Assembly: GCF_000243135.2 (NCBI RefSeq)
Contig: NC_019903.1
Location: forward strand, 906,001-970,000
DNA: 64,000 nt
From: Desulfitobacterium dichloroeliminans LMG P-21439
GTDB lineage: Bacteria > Bacillota > Desulfitobacteriia > Desulfitobacteriales > Desulfitobacteriaceae
Direction: 5' to 3'
Positions 43,609-53,273 of the stretch are shown piece by piece. The position numbers were made by a program, and so were the translations under genes. Numbering within the stretch: the stretch's first letter is position 1; the number at the start of each line of letters is the position of its first letter. The notes below the pieces were generated by a model. The model had not been told where the DNA came from. It saw only the letters and a program-made list of their open reading frames with translations, and did not search any database.

Positions 43609-43683
43609 CTGTGCGTGCCTAGGTGCGCATTATCTAGCTGGAAAAAGTAGATACTGTGCTCCTGTTCTACTAAGCGTATATAT

Positions 43684-43729
43684 AGGCCTGTCCCAAATAC
43701 GAAGGCGCCTTCGTATTTGGGACAGGCCT
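43684..43729. repeat. 46-bp perfect palindrome without spacer
   Basis: AGGCCTGTCCCAAATACGAA followed by GGC, then its exact reverse complement, gives 23-bp arms meeting at GGC|GCC (43706/43707). No T-run follows, so it is not a typical terminator. The rest of 43610-43844 shows no gene. Confidence 0.85.
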
Positions 43730-43844
43730 GTGCATTGTCACCCATTCATACTCACTTGAGCCGAGACTTCTCTGTCGTATTGTGGCATCGTGGTGGACAT
43801 CTAGGTTATAATAAGATAAGTAAATGAGGGAAATGAGGGAAAAC

Positions 43845-44465
43845 ATGTCGCTTCGAAATATTTACTGCGTGGGTCGCAACTACCGATTGCATGCAGAAGA
43901 GTTAAATAATGCGGTGCCGGAAGCCCCGTTGATTTTTACCAAACCAACTCATGCTTATACGGAGGCTAAGGGGCAGATCATTAAAATGCCGACCGACAAA
44001 GGGGCTGTGCATTATGAAGTGGAGCTCGTCATCCATCTCGACCAAGACTACGAAGAAGGAATGAGCGCCGATGAACTGATTGATAAGATTTCAATTGGGG
44101 TGGACTTCACCCTAAGAGAATTGCAAGAAGAACTGAAAAAGAAAGGTTATCCTTGGTTGCCTGCTAAAGGGTTTCCCAATTCTGCTCTTTGTTCTCCGTG
44201 GATGCCGTTTGCCGGTCTTGAGGCTATCAAGGAATATGATTTCGCTCTGCTGAAGAATGGGCAAGAAGTCCAGCATGGGAATATAAAAGATATGATTTTC
44301 GACATTCCTGAGATCTTAGAATATGTCGCCAAGGAATTTGGACTCGGAGCCGGGGATGTTATCTTCACGGGAACTCCGGCAGGGGTCGGGAAAATACAGG
44401 ATGGGGATCATTTAATCCTCAAATGGCAAGACACTAAAGTTGGTGAGTGCCAAATCGGTTTCTAA
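43845..44465 (+). CDS. Fumarylacetoacetate hydrolase (FAH) family protein
   Basis: A 206-residue FAH-family enzyme. Metal-binding acidic residues are seen in HYEVELVIHL and GVDFTLRELQEELKKKG; the substrate loop GRNYRLHAEE and the C-terminal IFTGTPAGVGKIQDGDHL are typical. Members act as acylpyruvate hydrolases, oxaloacetate tautomerases or decarboxylases; which one is not decidable here. The oxaloacetate option would fit the nearby PEP carboxykinase gene. A longer in-frame ATG at 43824 exists, but the ATG at 43845 follows GAGGGA and matches the family start. Confidence 0.88.
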   Translation: MSLRNIYCVGRNYRLHAEELNNAVPEAPLIFTKPTHAYTEAKGQIIKMPTDKGAVHYEVELVIHLDQDYEEGMSADELIDKISIGVDFTLRELQEELKKKGYPWLPAKGFPNSALCSPWMPFAGLEAIKEYDFALLKNGQEVQHGNIKDMIFDIPEILEYVAKEFGLGAGDVIFTGTPAGVGKIQDGDHLILKWQDTKVGECQIGF

Positions 44466-44595
44466 TTTCTAAAAAACTATTAAATATTGTATACATGGTG
44501 TAAAAAGGTTGATAGAATGTAAAATTCTCGGTAAATTTAAACCATCCCTCGGTAGAGGAAGAATCGTAAAAAACCTTAGAGTATGGAGGATGAAC

Positions 44596-46947
44596 ATGGT
44601 ACGTCTAATTAATAATGGTATATTCCTTATTCAAGGGAAGCAAGCCTTGGAGGTTAAGGATACAAATGTGCTTTGCGATCTGGCAGGGCAACCCGTTCAA
44701 CCGGATCAACTTCCTCAAGAAGTAATCCTAGATCGTCAAAGTGCCCAACAAAATACGATGGCTTATCAAATCTTATCCCGGCACAATACTTCCGGCACTA
44801 TGGAGCACTTGAAGATTCGCTTCGATGCCTTGACATCTCATGATATTACCTATGTAGGGATTGTCCAAACCGCTCGGGCTAGTGGCTTAAAGGAATTCCC
44901 CATTCCTTATGTTCTGACCAACTGTCATAATAGCTTATCGGCGGTCGGGGGAACCATCAATGAGGATGATCATGTGTTTGGTCTCTCAGCAGCTCAAAAA
45001 TATGGCGGAATCTTTGTTCCGGCCCATCAAGCAGTGATTCATCAATATATGCGAGAAATGATGACCGGTGGTGGCAAAATGCTGCTTGGCTCAGATAGCC
45101 ATACCCGTTACGGAGCCTTTGGTACCATGGGCGTGGGCGAAGGGGGACCGGAACTCGTCAAACAACTCTTGCAAAAGACCTATGATATTAAATATCCTGG
45201 GGTGGTCGCCATCTATCTGGAAGGTAAACCACAGCCTGGGGTGGGACCTCAAGATGTGGCCTTAGCCATTATTCGGGCCGTCTTCAACAATGGCTTTGTC
45301 AAAAATAAAGTCATGGAGTTTGTGGGCCCCGGAATTGCGAACTTATCGGTGGACTTCCGAAGCGGCATCGATGTTATGACCACAGAGACCACTTGCTTAA
45401 GCTCCATTTGGGTGACCGATGATCAGGTTAAGAAGTATATGGAGATCCATGGCCGTGGCGAAGCATATGCCAAAGTTGAGCCGGGGAATGTGGCTTATTA
45501 TGACGGCATGGTCCATGTGGATTTAAGCAAAATTAAACCGATGATTGCTATGCCCTTCCATCCCAGCAACGCCTTTACGATTGAGGAGCTCAACCAAAAC
45601 CCTTATGATATCCTCAAGCAGGTGGAAGAAGAGGGAAGAAAACAACTGGCTAATCCTAAAATCAATTTCAATCTTACGGATCGCATCAAAAACGGTCGAC
45701 TGTTTGTAGATCAAGCGATCGTTGCCGGCTGTGCCGGTGGTAGCTATCAAAACATCATGGATGTAGCTACTATTGTCGATAGCCAATCCGTGGGCAGTGA
45801 TTATCTTTCCTTCAGCGTCTATCCTGCCAGCCAGCCTATTTACTACGAGCTCATCAAGAGAGGTGCCATCGGCAAGCTTATGCAAGCAGGAGCACTAATC
45901 AAGACTGCCTTCTGTGGTCCTTGCTTTGGAGCGGGGGATGTACCGGCCAATGGTCAATTGAGCATTCGCCATACCACACGGAACTTCCCCAACCGAGAGG
46001 GTTCTAAACCGGGTGATCTTCAGATTTCTTCGGTTGCCTTGATGGACGCTCGTTCGATAGCCGCCACCGTAATTAATGGCGGTCGGCTCACTCCGGCTAC
46101 GGAGATTGAGTATACACCAGCAGACGCCGATTATGAATTTAATGCCGATATCTATGCCAAAAGGGTATACCAAGGCTTTGGTCAGGCGAAGCCCGAGACG
46201 GAGTTGAAGTTTGGGCCCAATATCGCAGATTGGCCGAAGATGATTACCCTCCCTGAGAATGTTCTCTTAAAGTTTGCCGCGGTCGTCCATGATCCGGTGA
46301 CCACCACGGATGAGTTAATTCCGTCTGGGGAAACCTCTTCTTACCGTTCTAACCCGTTACGACTTGCCGAATTCACCCTATCTCGAAAGGAACCACTCTA
46401 TGTATCCCGTGCTAAAGCGGTTCATGCCTTGGAGAAAGAACGTCAAGGTATTCAGTCTGGGCAAAAAGACCTTAGCGGCATAACGGGGGAATTGCGCGCG
46501 ACAGCAGAGAAAATGCTTCAGGCTGACCCAGCCCTTGGGAATGTGGAAAACGCACTGGCGAACACGGGAATCGGTACGGTGATTTATGCCGTAAAACCTG
46601 GTGATGGCTCCGCACGGGAACAGGCGGCATCCTGTCAGAGGGTTTTAGGTGGCATGGCCAATATCGCTCAAGAGTACGCCACGAAGCGGTATCGCAGCAA
46701 TCTGATCAACTGGGGCATGCTACCCTTTACTTGGGACTATGATGCGGATATTACATTCCAAGTGGATGACTATATTTTCATTCCCGGGATTCGTCAAAGT
46801 ATCTTGAATGAGGACGAATTCATCACCGGGCAGCTGGTAACTGCAGCAGGGGTTAAAGAGATGAAGCTTCAGCTCAATCCTCTGACCCAAGACGAGCGCG
46901 AAATTATCCTCAAGGGTAGCTTGATCAATTACTATGCAGCAAACTAG
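44596..46947 (+). CDS. Aconitase-family hydratase (YbhJ-like)
   Basis: A 783-residue protein of the aconitase superfamily. The segments [31 protein letters not shown] and [15 protein letters not shown] carry the active-site and [4Fe-4S]-ligand positions, and the C-terminal swivel domain holds [13 protein letters not shown]-like and final segments. It resembles the YbhJ/putative hydratase branch more than housekeeping AcnA or AcnB, and whether it makes isocitrate is uncertain. GGAGG stands six bases before the ATG at 44596; upstream in-frame ATGs at 44509 and 44590 lack a proper site. Its own terminator follows at 47104. Confidence 0.85.
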   Translation: MVRLINNGIFLIQGKQALEVKDTNVLCDLAGQPVQPDQLPQEVILDRQSAQQNTMAYQILSRHNTSGTMEHLKIRFDALTSHDITYVGIVQTARASGLKEFPIPYVLTNCHNSLSAVGGTINEDDHVFGLSAAQKYGGIFVPAHQAVIHQYMREMMTGGGKMLLGSDSHTRYGAFGTMGVGEGGPELVKQLLQKTYDIKYPGVVAIYLEGKPQPGVGPQDVALAIIRAVFNNGFVKNKVMEFVGPGIANLSVDFRSGIDVMTTETTCLSSIWVTDDQVKKYMEIHGRGEAYAKVEPGNVAYYDGMVHVDLSKIKPMIAMPFHPSNAFTIEELNQNPYDILKQVEEEGRKQLANPKINFNLTDRIKNGRLFVDQAIVAGCAGGSYQNIMDVATIVDSQSVGSDYLSFSVYPASQPIYYELIKRGAIGKLMQAGALIKTAFCGPCFGAGDVPANGQLSIRHTTRNFPNREGSKPGDLQISSVALMDARSIAATVINGGRLTPATEIEYTPADADYEFNADIYAKRVYQGFGQAKPETELKFGPNIADWPKMITLPENVLLKFAAVVHDPVTTTDELIPSGETSSYRSNPLRLAEFTLSRKEPLYVSRAKAVHALEKERQGIQSGQKDLSGITGELRATAEKMLQADPALGNVENALANTGIGTVIYAVKPGDGSAREQAASCQRVLGGMANIAQEYATKRYRSNLINWGMLPFTWDYDADITFQVDDYIFIPGIRQSILNEDEFITGQLVTAAGVKEMKLQLNPLTQDEREIILKGSLINYYAAN

Positions 46948-47103
46948 AACCTCCGAGACGAGAATAAAGAGTAGTCAAAGACAAGTAACAAAGACAAGTT
47001 AACAAGTGACGGAGACAACTACAATCAATACCCCCAAGAGCCTAATAATAGAAAAACCAAAAACTAAAAAATATAAAAACAAACAAATATATGGCTTAAA
47101 TAA

Positions 47104-47141
47104 AACGCTGGGAACCTCAGGAGAGGATTCCCGGCGTTTTT
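47104..47141 (+). terminator. Terminator after the hydratase gene
   Basis: AACGCTGGGAA pairs with TTCCCGGCGTT (one G-T pair) across a 13-nt loop, followed by TTTTTG. The stretch from 46948 to here is A+T-rich with short ACAAGT-type direct repeats and no gene. Confidence 0.85.
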
Positions 47142-47172
47142 GTTGAGGTCATCTTGCGGGTCGGGCATAGTT

Positions 47173-47237
47173 TTGGACATAGTTTTTTTAAGAATATAAA
47201 AATATGGGTGCCAAATCTGCGTAACAGCTGTTATAAT
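47173..47237 (+). promoter_or_regulatory. Candidate pckA promoter region
   Basis: TTGGAC (47173-47178) and TATAAA (47195-47200) are 16 bases apart. A better -10, TATAAT at 47232-47237, lacks a good -35. Either could start transcription 65-100 bases before pckA. Nothing else is seen in this gap. Confidence 0.4.
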
Positions 47238-47304
47238 GTTGAATGTGTGTTGAAAACGCAATGTATTTTGTATATTTTATCACTGAAAAAGGAGTAACAT
47301 TATC

Positions 47305-48852
47305 ATGGATCAAACAATTCATCATAATTTAGAGGTTTCAGAACTAGTGAATAGTGCCCTTAAACGCGGTGAAGGTGTTCTTTCTTCAACCGGTGCATTT
47401 CATGTCAGTACGGGGAAATATACGGGTCGTTCCCCTTTAGATAAATTCATTGTCGATGAACCTTCTGTTCATGATCAAATCGACTGGGGCTCGGTGAATC
47501 GTCCGATTTCTCAGGAGAATTTTGAACGTCTCTATGATGAAGTGAAAGCCTATGCGGAAACGAAGGAGGAGCTATTCATTTTTGATGGCTTTGCCGGAGC
47601 AGATGAAGAATATCGGTTGCCGATTCGCGTCATCAATGAATTTGCTTGGCAAAATCTCTTTGTTCATCAGCTTTTTATTCGTCCCACCCAAGAGGAATTG
47701 CAAAATCATCAAGCTCAATTCACCATATACGCTGTCCCTGGCTTCAAAGCTAACTCGGAAGTTCATGGGACCCACTCCGAAGCTTTTATCATTTGCTCCT
47801 TTGAGAAACGTGTCGTATTGATTGGCGGTACTCATTATGCCGGAGAAATGAAAAAATCTATCTTTAGTGTTATGAATTACTTTTTGCCTTTACGGGAAGT
47901 TGTACCCATGCATTGCTCGGCTAATATCGGTAAAGATGGGGATGTGGCTCTCTTTTTTGGCTTATCCGGAACTGGTAAAACGACGCTATCTGCTGACCCT
48001 GAGCGGTATTTAATCGGGGATGATGAGCATGGTTGGTCCAAAAACGGAGTCTTCAATTTTGAGGGAGGCTGCTATGCCAAATGCATTAACCTTTCTCAAG
48101 AAAAAGAACCCCAGATTTGGAATGCGATTAAATATGGAACTGTACTGGAAAATGTAATATTGGATTCACATGAAAAAGTGGCGGATTACTGCGATGCGTC
48201 TCTAACCGAGAACACCCGGGCGGCCTATCCGATTGATTATATCGAAGGCTCGGTTATCCCTGGAGTGGGAGGACAGCCCCAGGTTATTGTGTTCCTCACG
48301 GCGGATGCTTTTGGGGTATTGCCTCCAATTGCCAAATTGACCAAGGAACAGGCAATGTATCATTTTCTATCCGGCTACACCTCCAAATTGGCAGGTACCG
48401 AACGGGGAATTACAGAACCTCAAGCAACCTTCTCTACATGCTTTGGGGCACCCTTTCTGCCTTTAGCACCCCAGGTTTATGCGGAGATGCTGGGTGAAAG
48501 AATTGATAACTATGGGACACAAGTTTATCTGGTGAATACCGGCTGGTCCGGTGGTGCCTATGGAGTAGGTAAGCGGATCAACTTAAAATATACCCGAGCG
48601 ATGATTACAGCAGCACTCAACGGCTCCTTGGCGGAGGCCGAATTTACAGCAGACCCTAACTTTGGAGTCTTGATTCCCAATCATGTGGCTGGGGTTCCTA
48701 ATGATGTGTTAAAGCCAAGGCTCACTTGGCAGGATAAAGAAGCATATGACCATAATGCCAAAGAGTTGGCCCAGCGTTTCAGAAAGAACTTTGAACAGTT
48801 TGGGCAGATCACAGCTGAAATACGCGCGGCAGGACCGCAAGCCGGCGCGTGA
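47305..48852 (+). CDS. pckA: Phosphoenolpyruvate carboxykinase (ATP)
   Basis: A 515-residue ATP-dependent PEP carboxykinase interconverting oxaloacetate and PEP. Substrate- and metal-binding segments are [18 protein letters not shown] near the N terminus, the kinase-1a loop [20 protein letters not shown] around residues 218-237, and [20 protein letters not shown] with metal-binding residues. The C-terminal adenine-binding region [20 protein letters not shown] is intact. AAAGGAG precedes the ATG. Single gene. With the aconitase-family and FAH-family genes upstream it may serve C4/C3 interconversion. Confidence 0.96.
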   Translation: MDQTIHHNLEVSELVNSALKRGEGVLSSTGAFHVSTGKYTGRSPLDKFIVDEPSVHDQIDWGSVNRPISQENFERLYDEVKAYAETKEELFIFDGFAGADEEYRLPIRVINEFAWQNLFVHQLFIRPTQEELQNHQAQFTIYAVPGFKANSEVHGTHSEAFIICSFEKRVVLIGGTHYAGEMKKSIFSVMNYFLPLREVVPMHCSANIGKDGDVALFFGLSGTGKTTLSADPERYLIGDDEHGWSKNGVFNFEGGCYAKCINLSQEKEPQIWNAIKYGTVLENVILDSHEKVADYCDASLTENTRAAYPIDYIEGSVIPGVGGQPQVIVFLTADAFGVLPPIAKLTKEQAMYHFLSGYTSKLAGTERGITEPQATFSTCFGAPFLPLAPQVYAEMLGERIDNYGTQVYLVNTGWSGGAYGVGKRINLKYTRAMITAALNGSLAEAEFTADPNFGVLIPNHVAGVPNDVLKPRLTWQDKEAYDHNAKELAQRFRKNFEQFGQITAEIRAAGPQAGA

Positions 48853-48991
48853 GAAATAAACCCATTTTTGCCGAGATTTATGGAAATAAATTTTTTTTAT
48901 GAGAATCATAAAAAATCTGATATTTTTTCACAAAATCTTCACATCCATCCTGTATAATGAGCGAAGTTGTTTGTGATTTAGGAGGTAAGCG

Positions 48992-50398
48992 ATGCAGCCT
49001 GTGAAGATTATTACAGAATCGAAGATTTGGCTTCAGTCTTTAAATAAACTACCGTGGAAATCCCCGAAAGTGATTGGTGGAGCGTTAACAGCATTATTAG
49101 TCCTAGGTGGAGGCGGCTTTTATCTAAGCTCCACAGCTTCCGCGGCTTATGTTGTTGTCAATGGAGAAACCGTTGGTGTCGTGGAAAATGTTAAAACCGG
49201 CGAAGAGCTTGTAGAGCAAATCCTCGCTGAAGAGGGTGCTGCTTTTGGCGAAACTGCCAAGACCCATGATCAAATTGAATACAACCCTGCGCGGATTAAT
49301 AATCAATTTACCGCCTTATCCAAGGCGGATCTCAAAGAAAAACTATCCCTTTATATCGAGGCCGTTCAAGTTAACATTGCGGGTAACTCCCTTTTTAATC
49401 TAGCGGATCAAAAGGATGTCGATGAACTGATAAAAACTTATCAAGGAATCTACGTTCACGAGGATGAAAAGAACGTCGTTGAGAATGTCTCTTTTGATGA
49501 AGAGATAGAGATAAAGGATGTAGAAGTATTACCTGAACAAATCACTACAGCCGAAGCAGCCTTTGCTAAGCTTGAAGAGGGGAATATCCAAAAAGAAGAG
49601 TACGTCGTAGAAGAAAACGATTCTTGGTGGCTTATCGCCCGTAAGAACAATCTCAAAACTGTGGAGGTACTGGCCGCGAACCCTGGAACAACACTGGATA
49701 CGGTGATAAAGCCTGGGGAAAAGATAATGATTGAGAAAATTACACCCTATCTTACGGTAGTTTTTGAAGGAACGAAGACCGATACGGAAACCATTCCTTT
49801 TGATGTGGTGACAAAGGTTGATGCCAAGTTGGCTAGCGGTACCTCTAAGGTAACTAAAGCTGGAGCTGATGGGGAAAAAGTCGTTACATATTCTTATGTG
49901 CAAAAAAATGACAAAGTGGTCTCTAAAGCGATTGTTGATGAGAAAGTAACAAAAGAGGCAGTATCCCAGGTGGTCGCGAAAGGACCGAAACGCGTGCAGG
50001 TAGCAAGCGCTTCCCGGGGTAGCGGTTCCGTGCCGGGCTTAGTAAGGCCTTATGGGGGAAGTACATCTTCTTATTATGGATATCGGGGTGGAGAATTCCA
50101 CACAGGAATTGACTATGCCGGTCCGGCTGGCGAATCCTATGTAGCTGCGGCGGCAGGAACCGTTATCAGTGCAGGTTGGCAAGGGAACTATGGTAATTGC
50201 ATCGTGCTCGATCATGGTAATGGTGTTCAGACTCGCTATGCCCATTCTTCAAAATTATTGGTTTCAGTGGGACAATCTGTGTCTCAGGGAGAAACCATCG
50301 GATTGGTTGGCTCCACAGGACGATCGACTGGATCCCATTTGCATTTTGAGGTTATCGTCAATGGGGACACTGTCAACCCAAGAGATTACGTACGTTAA
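48992..50398 (+). CDS. Secreted M23 peptidoglycan endopeptidase with LysM and G5 domains
   Basis: A 468-residue cell-wall hydrolase. A hydrophobic anchor/signal lies at residues 26-50, then a domain of about 150 residues, a LysM motif (EYVVEENDSWWLIARKNNLK), a G5 domain (about 250-325; ETIPFDVVTKVDAKL) and a C-terminal M23 domain. Zinc ligands are visible in GEFHTGIDYAG (H and D) and GSHLHFEVIVNG (HxH). All catalytic parts are present. GGAGG stands before the ATG. The same architecture is common in sporulating Clostridia, where such enzymes process peptidoglycan during growth or spore formation. Confidence 0.93.
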   Translation: MQPVKIITESKIWLQSLNKLPWKSPKVIGGALTALLVLGGGGFYLSSTASAAYVVVNGETVGVVENVKTGEELVEQILAEEGAAFGETAKTHDQIEYNPARINNQFTALSKADLKEKLSLYIEAVQVNIAGNSLFNLADQKDVDELIKTYQGIYVHEDEKNVVENVSFDEEIEIKDVEVLPEQITTAEAAFAKLEEGNIQKEEYVVEENDSWWLIARKNNLKTVEVLAANPGTTLDTVIKPGEKIMIEKITPYLTVVFEGTKTDTETIPFDVVTKVDAKLASGTSKVTKAGADGEKVVTYSYVQKNDKVVSKAIVDEKVTKEAVSQVVAKGPKRVQVASASRGSGSVPGLVRPYGGSTSSYYGYRGGEFHTGIDYAGPAGESYVAAAAGTVISAGWQGNYGNCIVLDHGNGVQTRYAHSSKLLVSVGQSVSQGETIGLVGSTGRSTGSHLHFEVIVNGDTVNPRDYVR

Positions 50399-50401
50399 GC
50401 A

Positions 50402-50437
50402 AAAGTTCAGGTGAAGTTTACTTTGCCTGGACTTTTT
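50402..50437 (+). terminator. Terminator after the M23 peptidase gene
   Basis: AAAGTTCAGG pairs with CCTGGACTTT (one G-T pair) over a 14-nt loop, then T residues. It ends inside the spacer before the UroD-like gene. Confidence 0.75.
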
Positions 50438-50467
50438 TATCCTAGACCGTTGACGCCTGGAGGGAAT

Positions 50468-51373
50468 ATGACGAAGATTGAAAGAGTCTTAGCCACGATT
50501 TATGGGCAAGCAGTAGATAAACTTCCCAAGGGGGAGTTTCATATCGAAGATGGCTTGATCACCAAACTTCTGAAAGTGACTTCTCACCAAAGTTTGAAGC
50601 GGATTGATTTCGAGGATCGCGTAAAAGCGTCTGAATTATTAGGGCTCGATGCGCTTGTTTTTATGGCGGATACCGACAGCCAAGACGGCCCTTGGGCAGA
50701 ATTAAGACGTTGGGGTGAGGAAAGTGATTTTTTCACCTTTGCTTTAATCGATGGACCTTTTCAGGGAGTAGGGCATGGCTATCCCGATTTTACTGAGTTT
50801 TTAATGGATATCGTCAAGGATGAGGATAAGATGGACAGCTTGGTTCAAGGGTCGCTCAGGCGAAGTCTAGAGTTGGGGCGAGCCGCTATAGCTTCCGGAG
50901 CACATGGTATTTTAATTGCAGACGATATAGCCTATAATCAGGGGCTGTATGTATCTCCCCGGACGATGAGAGAACGTTTTTTTCCTTATCTTAAAGAATT
51001 ACGTGCAGAACTGGTGCAGAGCGCTCGAGCATTTACTGGCAGAGAGATACCGATATTTTTTCATTCTGACGGAAATCTCCAGCTCATTCTTCAGGATATA
51101 AAGGAGATGGGCTTTAACGGCCTCCATTCGTTAGAGTCCGTCATGGATTTGAGGAAGGTTCGTGAAGCTGTGGGCGATGATTTTTGTCTGATGGGCGGGT
51201 ACAGCTTGGCGTGGTTTAGCGCAGGAGGAAGCAATAAGGTGGATGAACTCATAGAAGCTGCCAGACCTGGCCGTTATATATTTGGCACCAGTGCAGGTAT
51301 CCTTGATTCTGGTCTTGAGGCCACGGAGGTTTTAGAGGTTTATCGCTATGCAGATACGCTAGCTTGCCGGTAG
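50468..51373 (+). CDS. Uroporphyrinogen decarboxylase-family protein (MtaA/CmuA-like)
   Basis: A 301-residue protein of the UroD superfamily. It lacks the N-terminal double Arg motif of true haem-pathway UroD and looks like the methyltransferase/corrinoid branch or a small uncharacterised branch: HGILIADDIAYNQGLYVSP, IPIFFHSDGNLQLILQDIKE and GFNGLHSLESVMDLRKVRE are family-like. His and Asp in FHSDGN could take part in metal or substrate binding. ATG at 50468 follows GGAGGG; the longer in-frame reading starts inside the preceding terminator. Substrate unknown. Confidence 0.8.
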   Translation: MTKIERVLATIYGQAVDKLPKGEFHIEDGLITKLLKVTSHQSLKRIDFEDRVKASELLGLDALVFMADTDSQDGPWAELRRWGEESDFFTFALIDGPFQGVGHGYPDFTEFLMDIVKDEDKMDSLVQGSLRRSLELGRAAIASGAHGILIADDIAYNQGLYVSPRTMRERFFPYLKELRAELVQSARAFTGREIPIFFHSDGNLQLILQDIKEMGFNGLHSLESVMDLRKVREAVGDDFCLMGGYSLAWFSAGGSNKVDELIEAARPGRYIFGTSAGILDSGLEATEVLEVYRYADTLACR

Positions 51374-51465
51374 GTTGAGCACAGCTTGCCAATCCTCATA
51401 GCATCAATCCTCTCAGTGAGTCAGTCTTCATAGCAAGTCGGTTCCATAGCATGTCCATAATACTA

Positions 51466-51514
51466 AAGAAGAGAGTTAGTATAAGGCAATATTCCTTATA
51501 CTAACTCTCTTCTT
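51466..51514. terminator. 21-bp-stem bidirectional terminator
   Basis: AAGAAGAGAGTTAGTATAAGG and its exact complement flank a 7-nt loop; pyrimidine-rich sequence follows on both strands. It separates the UroD-like gene from the converging MarR gene. Confidence 0.8.
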
Positions 51515-51573
51515 CTTCGTATTCTTAATATATGCTTATCTATGTGCTTATAGAGTTGAATAACAAAGAGCAA

Positions 51574-52029
51574 TCAATTTTCTAACAGCTTATTGCAATT
51601 GTCTAATACCTTTTCTAATACTTTAACGCAAACAGATAACTCATCAGGATCTATACCCTCGGTTATATCTTTGTTCATTCTTGCTCCGATAGTCATCAAG
51701 CCATCCCGCAGGTCCCTTCCGGATTCTGTGAGATAGATAAGGTTCGTGCGACGGTCATGAGGATGTCTGGTTCTAATAACTAGATTATTTTTTTCCATGG
51801 TATTGATAATTCTAGAAACGCTGGGTTCATCTTTACTTGTGGTATCTGCCAAGTAGTTTTGCGTTACGCCATCTTCGCGCCACAAATAGAGAAGAAGTCG
51901 CCATTGCTCTATGGAGATATTATAACCGTTTTCTTTAAATAGATGGGCCATTCTTTGTGACATGAGCCGTGCCGACTTGTTCACTTTATGCCCAAAAGAT
52001 CGTGAAGTATATTCTTGAAATGTTGGCAT
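51574..52029 (-). CDS. MarR-family regulator
   Basis: A 151-residue winged-helix regulator. Typical segments are YNISIEQWRLLLYLWREDGV, a recognition helix around TSKDEPSVSRIINTMEKNN and the wing RTRHPHDRRTNLIYLTESGR. ATG at 52029 follows GAGGT by eight bases; the longer in-frame reading begins without a ribosome site. No adjacent enzyme or transporter is obviously its target, so it may regulate itself or a distant gene. Confidence 0.9.
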   Translation of the reverse strand: MPTFQEYTSRSFGHKVNKSARLMSQRMAHLFKENGYNISIEQWRLLLYLWREDGVTQNYLADTTSKDEPSVSRIINTMEKNNLVIRTRHPHDRRTNLIYLTESGRDLRDGLMTIGARMNKDITEGIDPDELSVCVKVLEKVLDNCNKLLEN

Positions 52030-52245
52030 ATGTGTTACCTCGCGATTTGTTCCTTTTTTCTCTATCATACTTCTTTTTTGTTGCATAGGCAAGTATTTTT
52101 GGGGTAAATTCACGGAAGTTTAACATATGAATTATAAATATTTATATAGGTAACTTTAATACTAACTTTTAATCTCTCGGGTTTGGTCATGGTTTTCGTC
52201 TAGATAGGATTGGCGCCGAAGGGGAAGAAAGTATTGCAATTGGGG

Positions 52246-52282
52246 ACAAAAAAAGAACTCTGAGCCGTTAAACTCAAAGTTC
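52246..52282 (-). terminator. Terminator of the zinc-ribbon gene
   Basis: GAACTCTGAG/CTCAAAGTTC stem with one mismatch; on minus it is followed by seven T. Confidence 0.8.
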
Positions 52283-52300
52283 GCATGTAGATTTTAGAAA

Positions 52301-52606
52301 TTACCAGTTGCTGCGTTTGCGAGGGGTATAGCAATCACGGCAATATACAGGCTTGTCACCAGTAGGTTGGAAAGGAACTGTAGTTTCTTTCCCGCAAGTT
52401 GAGCAAGTTGCAGGGAACATTTCTCTTTCTGGGCGTGAAGAGTATCCACCACCGTTACGGCTTTGTGCTTTTCTTGCTGCGCGGCAAGAAGGGCAACGAC
52501 CGGGTTCGTTTGTAAAGCCTTTTTCTGCGTAAAATTCTTGTTCTGAAGCTGTGAAAACGAATTCTGCGCCGCAGTCTTTGCAGGATAATACTTTGTCTTC
52601 AAACAT
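52301..52606 (-). CDS. Small zinc-ribbon protein
   Basis: A 101-residue protein with three CxxC-type pairs: CKDCGAEFVF, CPSCRAARKA and CSTCG followed by CRDC. The start MFEDKVLSCKDCG and the segment YAEKGFTNEPGRCPSC are conserved in a family of small zinc-ribbon proteins found in Bacillota and Chloroflexota. TGGAGG precedes the ATG at 52606. Function unknown, nucleic-acid or protein binding is a guess. Single gene divergent from an XRE regulator across a long inverted repeat. Confidence 0.82.
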   Translation of the reverse strand: MFEDKVLSCKDCGAEFVFTASEQEFYAEKGFTNEPGRCPSCRAARKAQSRNGGGYSSRPEREMFPATCSTCGKETTVPFQPTGDKPVYCRDCYTPRKRSNW

Positions 52607-52762
52607 CAAAAAAACCTCCAAGATTTTATTCGACCCGTTACTGGGAAGTAGTATCCTTGATCCCCAAAGCCACAGGCAATCGAGAAGGTTTTCCATCCGC
52701 AAAATCTAACGAGTTTATTTAATTATACATAAATTTGTAAATAGAGTCAACAATTGTATATA

Positions 52763-52809
52763 GTATCCTCGTGTCACCAAAAAAGATAATTTTGGTGACA
52801 CGAGGATAC
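52763..52809. repeat. 20-bp perfect inverted repeat between divergent genes
   Basis: GTATCCTCGTGTCACCAAAA pairs with its exact complement across AAGATAA. No T-run follows on either strand. It lies about 97 bases before the XRE gene and 157 before the zinc-ribbon start, so it could be an operator or a leader hairpin. Confidence 0.7.
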
Positions 52810-52905
52810 AAGGAATGTTATAATTTTAAAGTTGATAATAAATATAATGTTCGAATTGATTGAGCAAAAGTGAAGTTGATTGGGACAAAATGAAGAGGTG
52901 TTGAA

Positions 52906-53241
52906 ATGGTTGCTTTGGGAGATTATCTATCCGTTCATAGAGTAGCGCAAAAGATCTCTATTCGGAAATTGGCAAGCTTGGCAAACTTGAGCCATACAGA
53001 AATCTATCGCTTAGAAAATGGAGAACGAAAGCACCCATCTCCTAATGTGCTCAAATCCATTGCTCTGGCTCTCCATCTAAATTACAACGAACTGATGAAA
53101 GTTGCGGGATACCTCGATGAGAGTTCAACGTCTGAGGGCCATTCCCGTAGGGAAATCAATGTGAAGGATCTAACAGAACTTGAGCTCGAGGAGGTGGAAA
53201 AGTTCATTGAATACTTGCGTCATAAGCGACGGCAGGTGTAG
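52906..53241 (+). CDS. XRE-family helix-turn-helix regulator
   Basis: A 111-residue protein. Residues 5-65 form a Cro/C1-type helix-turn-helix (LGDYLSVHRVAQKISIRKLA, then SHTEIYRLENGERKHPSPNV). The C-terminal 40 residues are charged and end in a helix (LELEEVEKFIEYLRHKRRQ) that may mediate dimerisation. GAAGAGGTG precedes the ATG. It is followed after 32 bases by the DUF1538 transporter gene and may be cotranscribed with it. Confidence 0.88.
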   Translation: MVALGDYLSVHRVAQKISIRKLASLANLSHTEIYRLENGERKHPSPNVLKSIALALHLNYNELMKVAGYLDESSTSEGHSRREINVKDLTELELEEVEKFIEYLRHKRRQV

Positions 53242-53273
53242 AAACTAAAAGACAGAAGGGAAGGGAAGTTTAT

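Noticed and set aside
43684-43729. Intrinsic terminator
   Set aside because: No T-run on either strand and no loop; a separate terminator-like structure already follows the upstream gene at 43558-43608.
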